Positions 1 through 12,644 of a DNA stretch of 64,000 nucleotides are shown one piece after another (the first letter of the stretch is position 1; each line of letters begins with the position of its first letter). Source of the stretch: Humulus lupulus. Its lineage: Eukaryota; Streptophyta; Magnoliopsida; Rosales; Cannabaceae. Location: contig NC_084795.1 in assembly GCF_963169125.1 (NCBI RefSeq), forward strand, positions 275,848,122 through 275,912,121, in the 5' to 3' direction. The translations under genes were made by a program, and so were the position numbers. The notes under the pieces were generated by a model. The model was not told the origin of the DNA. It made no database searches and was given only the letters and a program-made list of their open reading frames with translations.

Positions 1-240
1 AGAGAGGTGACGAGTTACTCATATTAAATATGAAAATAAACATTAAATTTGAAGGAAAAAATGGAAGAACACTTCATTAAAAAAGGAAGAAGAAGTAACT
101 ATGATTTCAGTAACATAGGTAACCAGTTACCATAAAGAAACTATAAATATACGCATACCAGAACGTGAAGGTAACCAGCTACTCCCATAAATATACACAC
201 AAGAAACGTGAAGGTAACGAGTTATCCATTCACGTTTTCA
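1..240. repeat. Degenerate short repeats around a GGTAACCAGTTA core
   Basis: Four variants of a GGTAAC(C/G)AG(T/C)TA core occur near 8, 115, 172 and 211. The last two are each preceded by ACGTGAA. An ATAAATATAC motif lies between copies. This looks like a decayed tandem repeat of about 40-50 bp per unit. No coding potential or known element was recognised. The left limit lies outside the window. Confidence 0.45.
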
Positions 241-413
241 TATTTTTATTAGTTTTCTTTCCAAATTTTGGTATTCCTATAAGTGTTACAGTAAAAAGAA
301 AAATGCTGAAAAAATTGATTTGATTTTTTTTACATAGAGTGGAAAAAAAACTATAAAAAATTTACAATAATAAAAGACAATAAGTAATAAAATAATAAAA
401 TAATTATGTAATG

Positions 414-940
414 TTAAAATATATGTGTGCAAAAAAAATGAGAAAAAAAACAAAAGAAATAATGAAAGAAAAAAAATAGATGAATAAATAAGAATGAAAA
501 GAAGAAGAAGAAAAATAATGGAAAAATGAAAAGAAAAAAAATATGAATGAAAAAATTGGTAGAAAAAATGAAAAAAAAATAGAAGAAGAAAAAAAGAAAG
601 GAAAAAAGCTCATATGTGTGAAAAAAATAGAAGGATAAAATAATAAATACAGAAATGAAGACAAAATAGAATGAAAAAAAAAACTGAAAAAATATGAAGA
701 AAAAAAAATACAAAAATAGATAAATGAAAAAAAGAAGAAGGAGAATGGAAAATGGAAAATGGAAAATGGAAAGAAAAAAAGATGAAGGAAAAAATTGGTA
801 GAAAAAGAAAAGAAAAATAAAAAAATGAAAGAAAAAATAAGTAAGTAAAAAAAATAACTGAAAAAATAATAAAAAATTAAAGAAAAAATTAAAAATAAAA
901 AAATAAAATAAGATTACCTTCAAAATTAAATAAAACATAA
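414..940. repeat. A/G-dominated low-complexity tract
   Basis: About 525 bases in which the plus strand is almost all A, G and some T, with very few C. GAAAAA and GAAGAAG patterns and an ATGGAAA-type run near 740-770 are visible. The bias keeps the complementary strand open as a Phe/Ser-rich reading frame of 174 codons. That frame is a composition artefact and not a gene. Confidence 0.7.
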
Positions 941-959
941 TTATGATAAAAAAATGTAA

Positions 960-3100
960 TATTTCTATATTTTAGTTAGCTACTAATTATATTTTTTATA
1001 CTTTAATTTTTTATTTAATAAATTTTCCCATAGTATAATTCCTATATTTTTTAAATAGTATAAAAACAATATTTTTAAAAACTCCCTTTTTTTTTAATTG
1101 TATATTGGGTATTCACTTTGGAAATGTCCAGCTTCAGCACCTGATATCCACTTTCGATATGTCAAATTTTCTCTTTGGGCCTTCAAAATGTAAAGCCCAT
1201 GGATATAAATCACTTTTGTTCAACTATTTCGTAAAATAACATTTTTAGGCTGCCATTAATTTATGATCAATAATCACAGTATTTTTTTTATCTCTTTATG
1301 AGCATCTTCCCCATACTAGCTTATCCATTTATCACACTTAAAATTGCTACCACTTCCTATATTATCAAAAGTCAAATATAGAGAACCTAATTATCCTATC
1401 TAACTTCTTATTCTTATTATTTTACTACTTAACTTTTTATAAAAAAAAATTAATTGAAAAAAACACACTTATAAAACAAGAGGAAAATTGGTGAAAGTTT
1501 TCGTAAACTAACATGATAATAAGGGGTGTTCTGTAAAGTGGTCTTTTTATAAAATGATTTTTTTTTATTTATAATTCTTTCGGACACATTTATATTCTGC
1601 GTGAGAGGTTATTTCACAAAAGAATTATAAAAAAACAAAACGTATTTGGCAAATTGACATTAAAGAAAAGAGTCTATTTTTGTCGATTACTCTAATAACT
1701 ATTATACTGTGTATTAGCCTAATTTTTATTTTAGAAACCCTTATAGCAAATATATATCTAAAAAAACAGTTTAGTTTTGTGATGTTACTTGAAAAAGAAT
1801 TAAACTTATAAACAGCCTGGGAAACGTTGGCAAAAAGAAAGGGTAGTTCGTGGGCGACCAGTCAACCACACATTGTGTTTATATATATTTATATTTATAT
1901 ATATATATAAATATGGGTTTAGATATGTATTTTGTGTCTTAAAAAAACAATAATGAAAATGAGAGCATTTCTTTTTCATTATCAGCTTCCAAATCTTAAT
2001 TACAATTCAAACCCAGTTGGCAATTCTTGCTTGCCAGCAAATTGGTTCAAAAAAGATTCTATAAATTCTTTTATAGTATTATTAATATTAATTATTTGTA
2101 GCCATGCAAAAAAAATTGGAAGCTAATAAGTTGATGAGATTCTTTGGGAACCAAAATTTCAACCTTATTTTTTAGTTTTCTTTATTCAAGATAATTCACG
2201 AGATATTTGAGAAAAAACAATGGTCATTAACTACGTACCTATATATATATATATATATAAACATATATTTTTTTCGAATGAGGCTATATTTAGTTTACTA
2301 TATTAATTTTATTTTCTTTATTCAAATTAATTCACGAGATTTCTAGGCAAAAAGAATGAGATCACTACCTACAATTCATATTTTCACAGGCTATATCATC
2401 TAATATATACATATATAGGTTTTAATATTCTCCAAATTGTTTATTTTTATAGTGTTTTTTGTTGAAACGGAAAAAACAAAGGAAAAAAAAGTTATTGTAT
2501 ATGGACTATATATGTTTGATTAAAAAATATGGTTTTTTTATTTATTTATCATAGTAACTAAGATATAGATATTATAATTAAGTTGTCTCTATATCAAAGT
2601 AAAGTTTTCAAAAGAATTTTTTAAAAAATAATTAAAATAGATTTCTTTTGTTTCGACTTGATTAACGATGAGTTTATGATCTCTACAAAAAAAAAAAGTT
2701 CTGATGAGAAAACATGATAGATAAAATAAAAAAAAATATATTTAATAAAGATCATGCACAAACAAATTAATTAATTACATTCAAATTGTTATACAAGGCC
2801 AAGTTTTCCTATGTTTTTGTTTCACAACAACAAAAGAATTTTCCCTGTCAAATAAAATAATTAATGCATAAACAAAAATCACTACAAACGCCCATAACTC
2901 ATTATTAATTAATTTATTTGGAAGAAAAACTCCAAACAGATCACATCCTTCTTTTTCTTCATCTCATTATTTTTTAAAATAATTTTTTAATTATTCTCAA
3001 CTGACCCTATCACGTAACGTTATTAAGAAGCGATCTTGAATTGAACTACTCCAAAGAAAAAGTCTCATGTTTGGCCGAAAGACATGTATAAATAATTATA
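960..3100. other. AT-rich intergenic DNA
   Basis: Homopolymer A and T runs and short (TA)n tracts (near 1880-1912 and 2242-2258) are the only structure seen. No protein similarity, tRNA-like or rRNA-like sequence was recognised on either strand. Confidence 0.6.
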
Positions 3101-3420
3101 GATAAGGGTATATCTAAGGTGCACCACCTAAAAATGTGCATACTGCTTCACCTCCTTTTTTTTTTTTTAATACAGAATGATTTTTAGCTAATTTTTGTAT
3201 GAATGTATGTATTAAAATTATTTAGATAATTTTGTAAGTTTTTAAAAAATTATGAATAATTTATAGTGCCAAAAATAATATTCAAATAGTTTGTTACACG
3301 CTGTGACTGTTTTTGTAAATTTTCGATATTGTAAATTTTTTAAAACTTCCTAAAATTTTATAAATATTCTAAATAACTATACCGTCGTATCAAAATAGAA
3401 GAAATGAGGGCAATGGTGCT
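3100..3420. repeat. Diverged relative of the long-TIR MITE family
   Basis: The segment keeps the order seen in the better copies at 5.2, 21.6 and 47.0 kb. It has a GTGCAYNAC-like end, an ATTTAGATAATTTTG block, an AATTTATAGTGCCAAAAAT block, TTCAAATAGTTTGTTACACG, then the inverted blocks ending in TATTCTAAATAACTAT. Many substitutions and the loss of clear outer ends make it an old copy. Limits are approximate. Confidence 0.5.
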
Positions 3421-3894
3421 CCCAAAGACATCTACAATTTTCCTATAAATAAATAAAAAGTTTGGTAAAGATTCCAAAAAATGAAGTGTTATATATTAAT
3501 TGTATTCCAACAATGGGAAAAAAAATAAGATAGGGAGAAAAGACAAGCTTAGGTGTGTCAGATACATATATACTATTCCATTCCTCCTACTAAACCTTGA
3601 ATTGAAACTATTCTTCTCAGACAATAAGGATCCAATCTCATAATTTTTCATTATATTTATTTTTAACATACTTGGTCGGTTCTTAATGGTTTTTTTTTAA
3701 TAACAACCATCGTCGTCTACTACTTTGTATTTATTTATTTATTTAATCTTCAAGTGGTCAATTGATGTCTGAGAATCTTCATGGACGATCATAAATAAAA
3801 GTGTGAGTTTAATTACCACGCATGTTGGGCCAAAAAAAATTATAAAAAAATACAAGTTCTCTTCTATATAAAAATGTATAGATAAAAAAAATGA

Positions 3895-4290
3895 TTGATT
3901 TTCACCGTTTTTATTTTTTTCATTAATTTTAATAGAATATTTTTATATTTAAAATAATATTTTTATATTTATTATAAGCATAATTTAAACTTAAATAAAT
4001 TAAAATAAGATATTTTTTAGATATTTTAAATAGAATAATTTTATTTTTGTTCTGAATTATTAGTTTGGTGAATTATTTTGTCAACTGAAATCAATTCATA
4101 ACACAAATATCAAAATTGTGTTGTTATATTTAATTTTTTTATTCATCAAAATTGAGTTTAGGGGTCTATTTGACCCATTTTATAAAATATATGGTCTAAA
4201 AATAAATTTTTTAAAACACAAGGTCCAAACATGTAATCGAAAAAAAATACAGAGTCTAAAAATATATAAACCCTAAAAAAAACCTCGCAA
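3895..4290. repeat. Partial copies of two dispersed AT-rich repeats side by side
   Basis: Bases 3900-4050 resemble the reverse complement of the dispersed AT-rich repeat found at 17.4, 36.4 and 44.2 kb (AATAAGATATTTTTTAGA is shared). Bases 4060-4285 resemble one half of the fold-back element at 36.0 kb, with the shared pattern of ACAAGGTCCAAAC and ATATATAAACCCTA. The same two repeats are also neighbours at 36.0-36.9 kb. Both copies here are incomplete. Confidence 0.45.
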
Positions 4291-4299
4291 AGCATATAA

Positions 4300-5165
4300 A
4301 ATAATAATAATATTAAATTAAAGCGCACATACAACAAACAGGTTGAACTTTATTTTCGGCACTTTAATTATTTAGAATTTCTCAAAAACTTACAAGAGAC
4401 TTGTTATATAATGAACACCATCATGAAAAAAAAAATTATGATCAAAACGCCCTTACGTATCCATATAAGGAGCATGTTGTATAAGTAGAGTGAAAAAGAA
4501 TTCCTTACACACAATCTTATTTTTTAATCATTACAAAAAATTACGCAAAACCGCAGTTATGTTTTCTAGTTTACAAATAATTTTTAATTAAACAAAATAA
4601 AACCGGCAATATTCCAATTCATCCTATTGTAAAAAGCACATATTTTATGTTAGTATATTAAATTTGATTATTTTAGTGAGTTTGAGTGCATGCATGTAAA
4701 AACTTGTACTTTATGAATTTTTCAATATTTTTTGTACCAGATTGTTATCCTTTTTCGCTTGTTAAAATAATAAAAGTTTTTTACGTTACTGGCAAATCAA
4801 GACACTCTTAAAGAACTTTAATATGATGAAATTAATTCATTGAGACAATAAATAAATCTGAAGAAAGGATTATTAATTATTACCTGAATAAATTTTGTAA
4901 AGTAGAATACCTTACTTAATTACGAGAGATTTATGAGAAAAAAATATTTAAAATGCATCGCTATTTTTTTTATATATTTTTATATTTATTTATACCATTT
5001 AAATATTATATTCTTTAATTTTTATTTATTTTAAATATAAAATAATGATAGGAGAGAATGAGCAGTGAAATGGTAGAGAGAGATATATAAAAAAACCAAT
5101 TAAAGGATAAATAATAATTAATCTTTAAATATAAAAAAGACACTATAACAATATGTAATATATAT
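4300..5165. other. AT-rich intergenic DNA
   Basis: No gene, RNA gene or recognisable repeat was seen beyond A/T homopolymer runs. Confidence 0.55.
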
Positions 5166-5167
5166 AG

Positions 5168-5532
5168 GATATTTCTATGATGTGCATACCTTGTGTATTT
5201 CCGGCTCTTGAATATTTTTCGAGCTATTTTTTTTATGACCGTATTTATTATAGTTATTTAGAGCATTCTCTAAAATTTTAGAAAATTTCGAATAATATAT
5301 ATTGCTGAAAATTAGGTTCAAACAGTTTGTTGCACGCGTGACTAATTTTTTTTTATGCGCGTGAAAAACAGTCTGTTTGAACCTAGTTTTTTACATTGTA
5401 AATTATTCGAAATTTTCTAAAAATTTGTAGGATGCTCTAAATAGCTACAATATGCACAATCATAAAAAAAATCGTGTCGAAAATTGTTCACGATTCGAAA
5501 AATACAAAAAGTATGCACCATAAAATTATCAA
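5168..5532. mobile_element. Long-TIR fold-back MITE, copy 1
   Basis: The two halves are inverted repeats of about 150 bases around a centre near 5345, where TTGCACGCGTGAC and TTTTATGCGCGTG meet. The left arm runs from near TGTGCATACCTTGTG through ATTTAGAGCATTCTC. The right arm carries GGATGCTCTAAATAG and ends near AAGTATGCACCATAA. Other copies lie at 21.6 kb and 47.0 kb, with a half copy at 46.1 kb. No reading frame is present, so it is non-autonomous. Long TIRs without coding capacity fit Mutator-type MITEs. Confidence 0.75.
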
Positions 5533-5534
5533 AT

Positions 5535-6400
5535 AAATATAATAGAGAAACGAATAATAATAATTAATCTCTAAATATAAAAAAGACACTATATATATAA
5601 TAGATAAGTGAATAGAGTATTCTTTTAATTATTTTCATATCTATTTTACATAATATATTGTGAGCACTCTCAATATCTTATCTAAAATGCATTGACATGT
5701 AAAATGTGAAGAAGTAATCTAAAAACAATGCTCTAACAAATGACCTAAAATACATTTTTTTTAAAAACAAACTTGTTTTTGTTTACAAGAAACATAATTA
5801 GTTCACATGTGAAAATTTGACTTTTAGAGTCTTATGTACCTAATTGTCGTTTATGCTCATCTTTTCAATGTCTGTCGAGTTGAGTTTTACAAAGTTTGGA
5901 TTGATGTAATATATGCATGTGATGTAAAATTGATGCTCCTAAGAGAACCCTTGACCTTGTCTCTTCAGTCTTCTCTCTTCACTTTTAATCTCATTTTCTT
6001 TTTCTTTTTTATTAATTATTTATAATATCTTCCATTAACACCTATCTTTTTGACTTATTGCACAACAAAAGTAGTTGAAGCAATTACATGAAATGAAGAA
6101 CAAAAGTTGGGTTAATGAGTACATATTTTTATCATATACACTTGAAAAATATGATAAAAATATTACATATTACACATATATTTGAATGCTATGATATTAC
6201 TTTCATTTTTGTTCGAATTAGAATCTTCCATTAAACTAATCACTGATAATTTTTTGTTCTTTTCTTTCTTAATTTTGTGTTGGATAATCCTTTGAATTAT
6301 ATTTGAGGCTTGTAAAATAAATAAATAAAAGTCTCTTATTGTATAGAAACCAGTTGTCCTTATTTCTAATCTTTCTTTTGAGTATATTTTATTAAAAGAA
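5535..6400. other. AT-rich intergenic DNA
   Basis: A 63-codon open frame at 5834-6025 has no recognisable domain and ends in a poly-Phe stretch, so I do not call it a gene. Nothing else was recognised. Confidence 0.5.
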
Positions 6401-6409
6401 AAATCATTA

Positions 6410-6825
6410 TTATTGGTCCTGTTTGCTAATACTTTTTTTTTATTTAATTAAAAATTTGACAATTAAATATAAAATATGTTTGGTAACTTTATTTTCATTT
6501 ATTATTTTTTTAATTGTAATTAAAATTCATTAAATTTAAAAAAAAAAATTCACTTTCAAATTTTTTTTAAAGCGTTTTCAACTTTTATTTTCTTTTTTTA
6601 TTCTCTTCTTCAAATCAACATCTCATATTGTTAAACAAAAAATAAAAATAAAAATTATCAAAAACATTTATTATTTTTTGTTTTTAAAAAGAAAAAAAGT
6701 TACTAAACATATTTTTATTTTTTAAAAATAAAAAAACAAAAATAAATTATATTTCCATTTTTTTGTTTAAAAAATTCAAAAACAAAAATTTTACCAAACA
6801 TAACCATTGTTTTTCGTATGCTAAA
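6410..6825. mobile_element. Non-autonomous MITE-like repeat, copy 1 (possibly hAT type)
   Basis: About 400 bases match the segment at 16.93-17.34 kb in the same orientation. Shared blocks include TTCTTCAAATCAACA, CTCATATTGTTAAA and AAATTATCAAA. The ends read GTTTGCTAAT on the left and ACCAAACATAAC on the right, which are roughly inverted. Short TIRs containing GTTTGGTAA are common in plant hAT MITEs, but I could not read a clean 8-bp target duplication, so the class is tentative. Confidence 0.5.
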
Positions 6826-7765
6826 ACCCTTTTTTTTTTAAATAATAATACAGTAAAGAAAAGAAAGTTAAAAAAAAATAAAGAAAAAGAGGGAGGAAGA
6901 AAACCAACTAGTTTTGGGGTTGGTTGGGTTGTTTTTGTGTTTGAATTGCATTAATGAAGGTTGTTTTACCTTCTTTTTTTTTTTCCTCTTATTAATATTT
7001 TTTTATTTATTTTTAACTTGCAAAATACCATGAATCAAGTTGATAAAGAAGGCTCTTTTGGACTTGAGTTGAGAGGAGGACCACAAAGCAGCAAAGCCAG
7101 ACAATAAAGGCATATCTCAGAAAAAAGAATAAAATATTACTTTTTTTAGCAAAAAAAAAAAAAAACTTTGGAAGATTAGAATTTTCAAACTTTTGTATGT
7201 TCAATATGATCATTCTCTTAATCTTTTGTTTGTGTAAATTTCTCTACTTCAATTCTCCCCCTTTTACATAATAATTACACTCAATTATTTCTTATCCTTG
7301 TGAAGAAAGAAAAAAAAGGACAAGAAGAAAACAACAAAGCCATTTTCCCAACTACTCAAAAATTAAATATAATTATAATCACACACATATATATTTCCAA
7401 ATATCTTTAACTTCATCTTCACTCTTTCAAAGCTGTTCTTATCTGAAACCAATAATTATGGTTTTGCCTTTTCATAGGAGGAGAGGAGAGGAGGCCTTTA
7501 GAATTTTCTTCAACCAAATCCAAAACTACTACTGTCTATTTTCTGAACTCTTCTTCCCCACTTGTCACATCCAGCTCACTTTGGATTCCAATTACCATTG
7601 ACAAACTGTTCTTTTGAATAATATTACTCTCTCACCTTGTTAAAAAAAAAAAACATATTATATTCAATGAAAAGTGGAAGAGAAAAAAACAACATGAACT
7701 TATTCTAGTTATGCTCATTTCTTGGACCACCAATATGATAACATTACTCAATACACTGAAAATAA

Positions 7766-7771
7766 TTTATT
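7766..7771 (-). terminator. Poly(A) signal AATAAA of the XTH gene
   Basis: AATAAA on the minus strand about 300 bases after the XTH stop codon. Position and spacing fit a plant 3'UTR. The cleavage site is not determined. Confidence 0.55.
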
Positions 7772-8070
7772 GAACCCATGAGGGTGTGACAAAATACAGA
7801 GATCATCACCAAATTCAATCTGTAAAATGTAAGAAGAAACAAGGATAGACAACATGAAAACCTAAAAAGGTATGATGAACTATACACATACATACATACC
7901 ATGAAGAAGAAACCATAGATTATTATATAAAACAAATACTCTCTATCACCCTCTCAATAAATCTGTGCTCTTTTTTTCTCTCTATACACAAAAATAAAAT
8001 AAAAAAGTAGAACCATGAACCCTGCAGAGATTTCATGTAGATTTTTATAGAATGGAGGTGTGTGTGTGGC

Positions 8071-10186
8071 CTATTTCTGTGCTTGGCTAGCTCTGCTCCT
8101 GTTGCGACGCTTCCCATGGTGGCGGCGGCCATTCCCGAAGGTAACGGGATCAAACCTGCGGAGTCTCTCGGCCTCTTGAGGGTTGATCACACACTCCGAA
8201 GGGGGAGACTTGTATCTAATTTTGTCATAGCAATAAGAGTATGTCATGTGCTTCTTCCTGATGCCTTCCATTTTGATTCGTTTCGAGGGTGTGATACCAG
8301 TAGGGATGGATTCGGAAGTCTGGGTGTTGTCGCACTTGGAGAATTGCTCCATTGGATCAACGGCGCAGCCGTGGAGGACGAGGTCGGAGAATTTGGCTAC
8401 ATAAGGAGAGTACTTGTAGTTTACCCTGTATTTTCCACCATTAGTAGCCCAATCAGAACCATCCCATATTGTGGCATACAATGACATTGGCTTAGCTGGG
8501 AAATCACCACCCATTGACTCTGTTCTCTTCACCTCTCTTATTGGAATACTGTCAACATAGAATCTGAATAAAGATAAGAAAAAAGAAAGTGAGAAACTAC
8601 CCAAATAATAATCATAACACAAAACAAAGCATAACCCTGATTTTCAATATATTGTGAGAACTTTTTTTTTTCTTTAGGGAAAAGTATTAACTACTAAGCT
8701 AAATGGGTTGGTAAAGTGGTTTTGTTTGGCAGAAACAGGGGATGCAATTTTAGGCAAAACAGGATTGAAAAAAAAGAAACTTTAGTACTGTAATTTACCA
8801 AAACAAGAGCTCTGCTCTATACCCTACAACAGGGGCACACCACAAATCACAACACTCTCACATATATCCAATTGGAGAAAAAGAATAATAATAATAATAT
8901 TATAAAAAAATAATAACAAGTCACCTAAAAGTGATATAATTGCAGAGAAAAAAATAAACAATGTCAATAATGATAATAGTAAAATAAATTAGACATTGGA
9001 AACTAAAATAGAAGCTCACATGATATGAGAATCAGTCCAGAGAATGCTGTACTGATGAAAATCGTCAGAAGGATCAAACCATAGATTGTATCGCTCTTCT
9101 CTGCCAACGTTCGTGCTTCCATTTCCATAAACGTTAGTCTGGATTCTCCATTCTTTGCCTCTTATATTCCCCAAAAACTCAAAATCAATTTCATCATGGT
9201 TCTTCTCAAACATGTCACCATTCGACATCTGCAAAAAAATCACAAGTGGGATGAGGAAACTGAACCACTTGATGGTATTTTTTGTTTTTTTAATCAACGG
9301 TAAAGATTGAAAACTGAAAAGGGTTACTTTTTATTGGTCTGTGTATATAGTGAAAAGGTCAAATTAAGACTCTAATCTGGCTTATATGTACTTGATCGAT
9401 TTCTTGGAGCTAAACGCTTAAAAGGGATGAAAATTAACAAGAAGAAGAAACTGACTAAACCTTCTGAAAAATGTGTTAAAAACCAAGCTGAAAAAAGTTA
9501 AACTTTACTATTATAATAAAAGAAAAGGCTATGAGAGAGAGATGAAGCTTATTCGATCATATTTTTCAGGACTGCACATGAAGATTCTCAATAGAAACAT
9601 AGACCCATCTGGAAAGTCTAAATCTTGAAACCGATTAATCTTCAACAAATCATTTTTCATTGACCAAAAGACTAATTTTTTATCGTTATTTTTTGTTTTT
9701 GAAAAGAAGGGTATTAATTATTACTGATTAAAATCAGGTAACAAGAGAAAAGATTACTCACATAGAAGGCAACAACTACTCCAGCAGTATAATCAGCAGG
9801 TAACTTAATAGAAGCACTGAAATACCCATGAAGGTAGAGGTCATGAGACACAAATCCAGACCCTGAAAAAACAGACCCACCAAGCCATTTTCATACCTCA
9901 TTAAAGAAAACCAAACCAGAACCTCAAAATAAACAACATAGACAACACCATAGAAAAGGCATGCAAATGAAGAAGAAGAAGAAAAAAAATACAGACCTGT
10001 TCTTTCGTTAAGAGCAAGATGAACAGATTTTCCATCTCTATGGATAATCAGATTTTCATCCCCAAAAAGTTGGGTGTAGCCCTCATCAAAGGCTATGATG
10101 GGCAAGTTACTGGTTGAACCAGCAGCAACCACAGCAAGTACAAAAACAGACCAACCCCAAATACACCCCAGACTAGAGTAAACCAT
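8071..10186 (-). CDS. XTH28-like: Xyloglucan endotransglucosylase/hydrolase, XTH27/28-like (4 exons)
   Basis: Exons on the minus strand are 10186-9997, 9862-9762, 9228-9020 and 8563-8071. All introns are GT/AG (134, 533 and 456 bp) and the joined frame is 331 codons including the stop. The product has 330 residues, typical of XTHs. Residues 1 to about 26 are a hydrophobic signal peptide. A GH16 domain follows, with motif [10 protein letters not shown], in which E110 is the likely nucleophile and E114 the acid/base. An N-glycosylation sequon lies at N133 (NGS). The C-terminal XET domain has conserved cysteines (YSYCYD, SECVINP), and a basic Arg/Lys-rich tail ends the protein. XTHs act in the apoplast, cutting xyloglucan and rejoining it to another xyloglucan chain or to water, and so loosen or remodel primary walls. 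The YGNGST sequon position and sequence resemble Arabidopsis XTH27/28 (group III-B). Whether it is mainly a transglucosylase or a hydrolase cannot be read from sequence. The gene looks intact. Confidence 0.95.
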
Positions 10187-10289
10187 TTTGTTCTTTTATT
10201 ATATATATAATATCTCTTTTCTCTTCTGGGTCCTTAAAATCAATGGCTGTTTCTTCTTCCTGTGTGTTGGCTTTCTTTATCTCTCTGAG

Positions 10290-10299
10290 TTATATATAT
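10290..10299 (-). promoter_or_regulatory. Probable TATA box of the XTH gene
   Basis: TATATATAA on the minus strand, about 104 bases upstream of the XTH ATG. A start site 25-35 bases downstream would give a 5'UTR of about 70-80 bases, a normal plant arrangement. A pyrimidine-rich stretch lies between it and the ATG. Confidence 0.55.
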
Positions 10300-10322
10300 G
10301 AATGAGAGAGTGAGAGAACGAG

Positions 10323-10325
<3 letters not shown>

Positions 10326-10361
<36 letters not shown>
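10326..10361. repeat. (GA)n microsatellite in the XTH promoter
   Basis: About 18 uninterrupted GA dinucleotides, reading (CT)n on the gene strand, 30 bases upstream of the TATA box. GAGA/CT repeats near plant start sites can be bound by BBR/BPC proteins. Any such role here is inference. Confidence 0.8.
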
Positions 10362-10364
<3 letters not shown>

Positions 10365-10639
10365 AACAAGACTACAGCTATGGCCGAGAGAGAGAGCCGA
10401 AAAAGGCTAATGAGAGAAGGAAGACAAAGCCAATGGGCAGCTCATTTTATTGGTGAGTGGAATGAAATGGAGGGTCTTATTGAGCTGTTCTCTTCATACG
10501 TAGACAACCTTCTTTTCTTTTTTTCAATTTTCTTTTTTCTGGATATTCTTTCTGATTTTTTTTCATTCATATCGGATTTTGTGTTCTCTCCAAGTCTTTC
10601 TTTTTCTTTTTCTCTCTCTTTTTTTTGTCTTCATTGTTA

Positions 10640-12640
10640 ATCATATTAATTAGTGGCTTTTTTCCTTTTGTTAAAAAGAAGATTTCGTTGTTAATGAGTT
10701 TGTTTTATATCATAAATCTCATGTCTTAGTTTAATCAGAGAATATCTACTTTTAATTTCAATCACTACAAATCTATCCAAATATATTTTTAATTATCATT
10801 CTTATATTTACTCAAGTTGTGACACTTTAAAAAAAAAAAAGCATTTTTGTTTTAAATAATATGTCAAAACTTTTTTTTTTCAGCAATAAATTCATTAAAA
10901 ATAATCATAATGTTTTGCTACCTAAAATTCTAAAAAGCTAGATAGAAAATAGGGGAATTCTACTAGCCAAATAAATTATTTATCCACCTAAAAAAATATG
11001 CACAATTAATTTATGATAATGAACATAAATCAATAATACTATTGAAATTCCTCTAAGAAAAAACAATCATAAGAAAAAAAAAAAAAAGTAAATTACTCGA
11101 ATCCAACACCACCGTGCCTCGACAATTTTTGTTTTAAATAATATGTCAAAACTTGAAGGGCTAAAATTAGTACATGATTTTTTTGGGTGATCTTTTTTAG
11201 ATTATTATTAACCCAAAATTGTAAGAGCTTTTAGCCTTTTAGTTGAAAACATTAGGACATCAAAATATAACGTTATATTCAAACTAAGCAAGTGTTATTA
11301 AAATAAATTATACATATAGCTTATTGATTAATATTTGACCTTTTGTCAATATTTGTCAAAATTAGTCTAAACTCAAAACAAAAAAATTAAGATTCATTTA
11401 CGATATAAAAAGATATATTTTTTTAAATACACATTTTTTTTACTTTTTTACTGTTTTTTTTTTTAAATATGCACCCAAATTTTTAAAAATATGATTTTCA
11501 AAGTTTTGTAATTAAGAAAATATAATTTTTAGGAAAAATAACTAAAAATAAACTTGAATACAATTTATTGGACCAACTAAACATCAACAAAAAAAAACTT
11601 AAAAACAACGTGAAAACAATACAAAAAGAAACCATAAAAATATAAAAAATTTCTTAAAACTGTAAAATTAAAAAAATAAATGTTTGACCGTAAAAATATA
11701 ATTTTTTAACAAATTTGTATTTTTTGTAAAAATCTCTTATAAAAATGCTTGAATATCATAACGTATCATAATTTTAATTGGAAATCCGTTATGTTTTTCT
11801 TCTTAAAAATTGTTGAACTTTTTAACGAATTTGTTAGTCAAAATTAATAATTATTTTCCTGATCAATTCCAATATGTAATAAATTATGTATGATTAGATA
11901 ATTAATAAAACACTTATTTATTCTAAAAATATCTATATTGTTTATCAAATCAAAACTATGTAAAACGTAAAAACAAAAAATTAGTAGCAAAGTTATCAAG
12001 CTACATTATTCATCTATAAAGAATAGTAACCATATCTAAGATTACTGAGAACAATCTATAAATTTAACAAAAAATTCAATTATTTTACAAATAAATTACA
12101 AATTAGAGATTTACATTATAATAGTTCTCCATGTTTAGGCTGTTATACCTTTCAATTAAGTTGTATTTGAAATTGATTTTTTTCATTAAAAAATAGTCAA
12201 AAGAATGAAGAGTGGAGGAGCATCATATTTATTATTCAAATATATTTGTAATTATACCATACCAAGTACATTATTGCACATACCAAATTCAAGTATTCTT
12301 TTCTTGTTTCCACAATGATTTTTTTGGACACTTTATCCCTCCTCCAAGACTTTGAAATAAAATACTCAAAAGTCTGAAAATTAAATTCTAATCCTTGAAC
12401 AAGGGATAAAGTGTTCCTAATTATAATAACAAAAAAGCTGAGATTATTAAAAACTAAAACAAAAAAAGTAAAACAAAAAAAGATAAGAGGCACCAGTGTA
12501 AGAAATAATAAATCAATAGGCCACAAACAATCATTATAGAGACTTTTGGGCCAAAAAGAGGTTCTCCTTTTTATTTTTATTTTTATTATTATTATTGTTT
12601 TTAAAAAAAATATATTTTTAAAAATATATATAAAATAAAA
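10640..12640. other. AT-rich intergenic DNA
   Basis: No gene or recognisable repeat seen. Open frames are short, low-complexity and without domain features. Confidence 0.55.
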
Positions 12641-12644
12641 ACGA

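Noticed and set aside
414..938. 174-codon Phe-rich frame on the minus strand
   Set aside because: It exists only because the complementary strand is A/G-rich. No domain, and the amino acids are almost only F, S, I, L and Y.
8062..8484. 140-codon plus-strand frame over XTH exon 4
   Set aside because: Antisense shadow of the conserved XTH coding sequence.
10380..10640. 86-codon plus-strand frame in the XTH promoter
   Set aside because: It begins in GA-rich repeat flank and ends in poly-Phe. No domain, and it overlaps the regulatory region.
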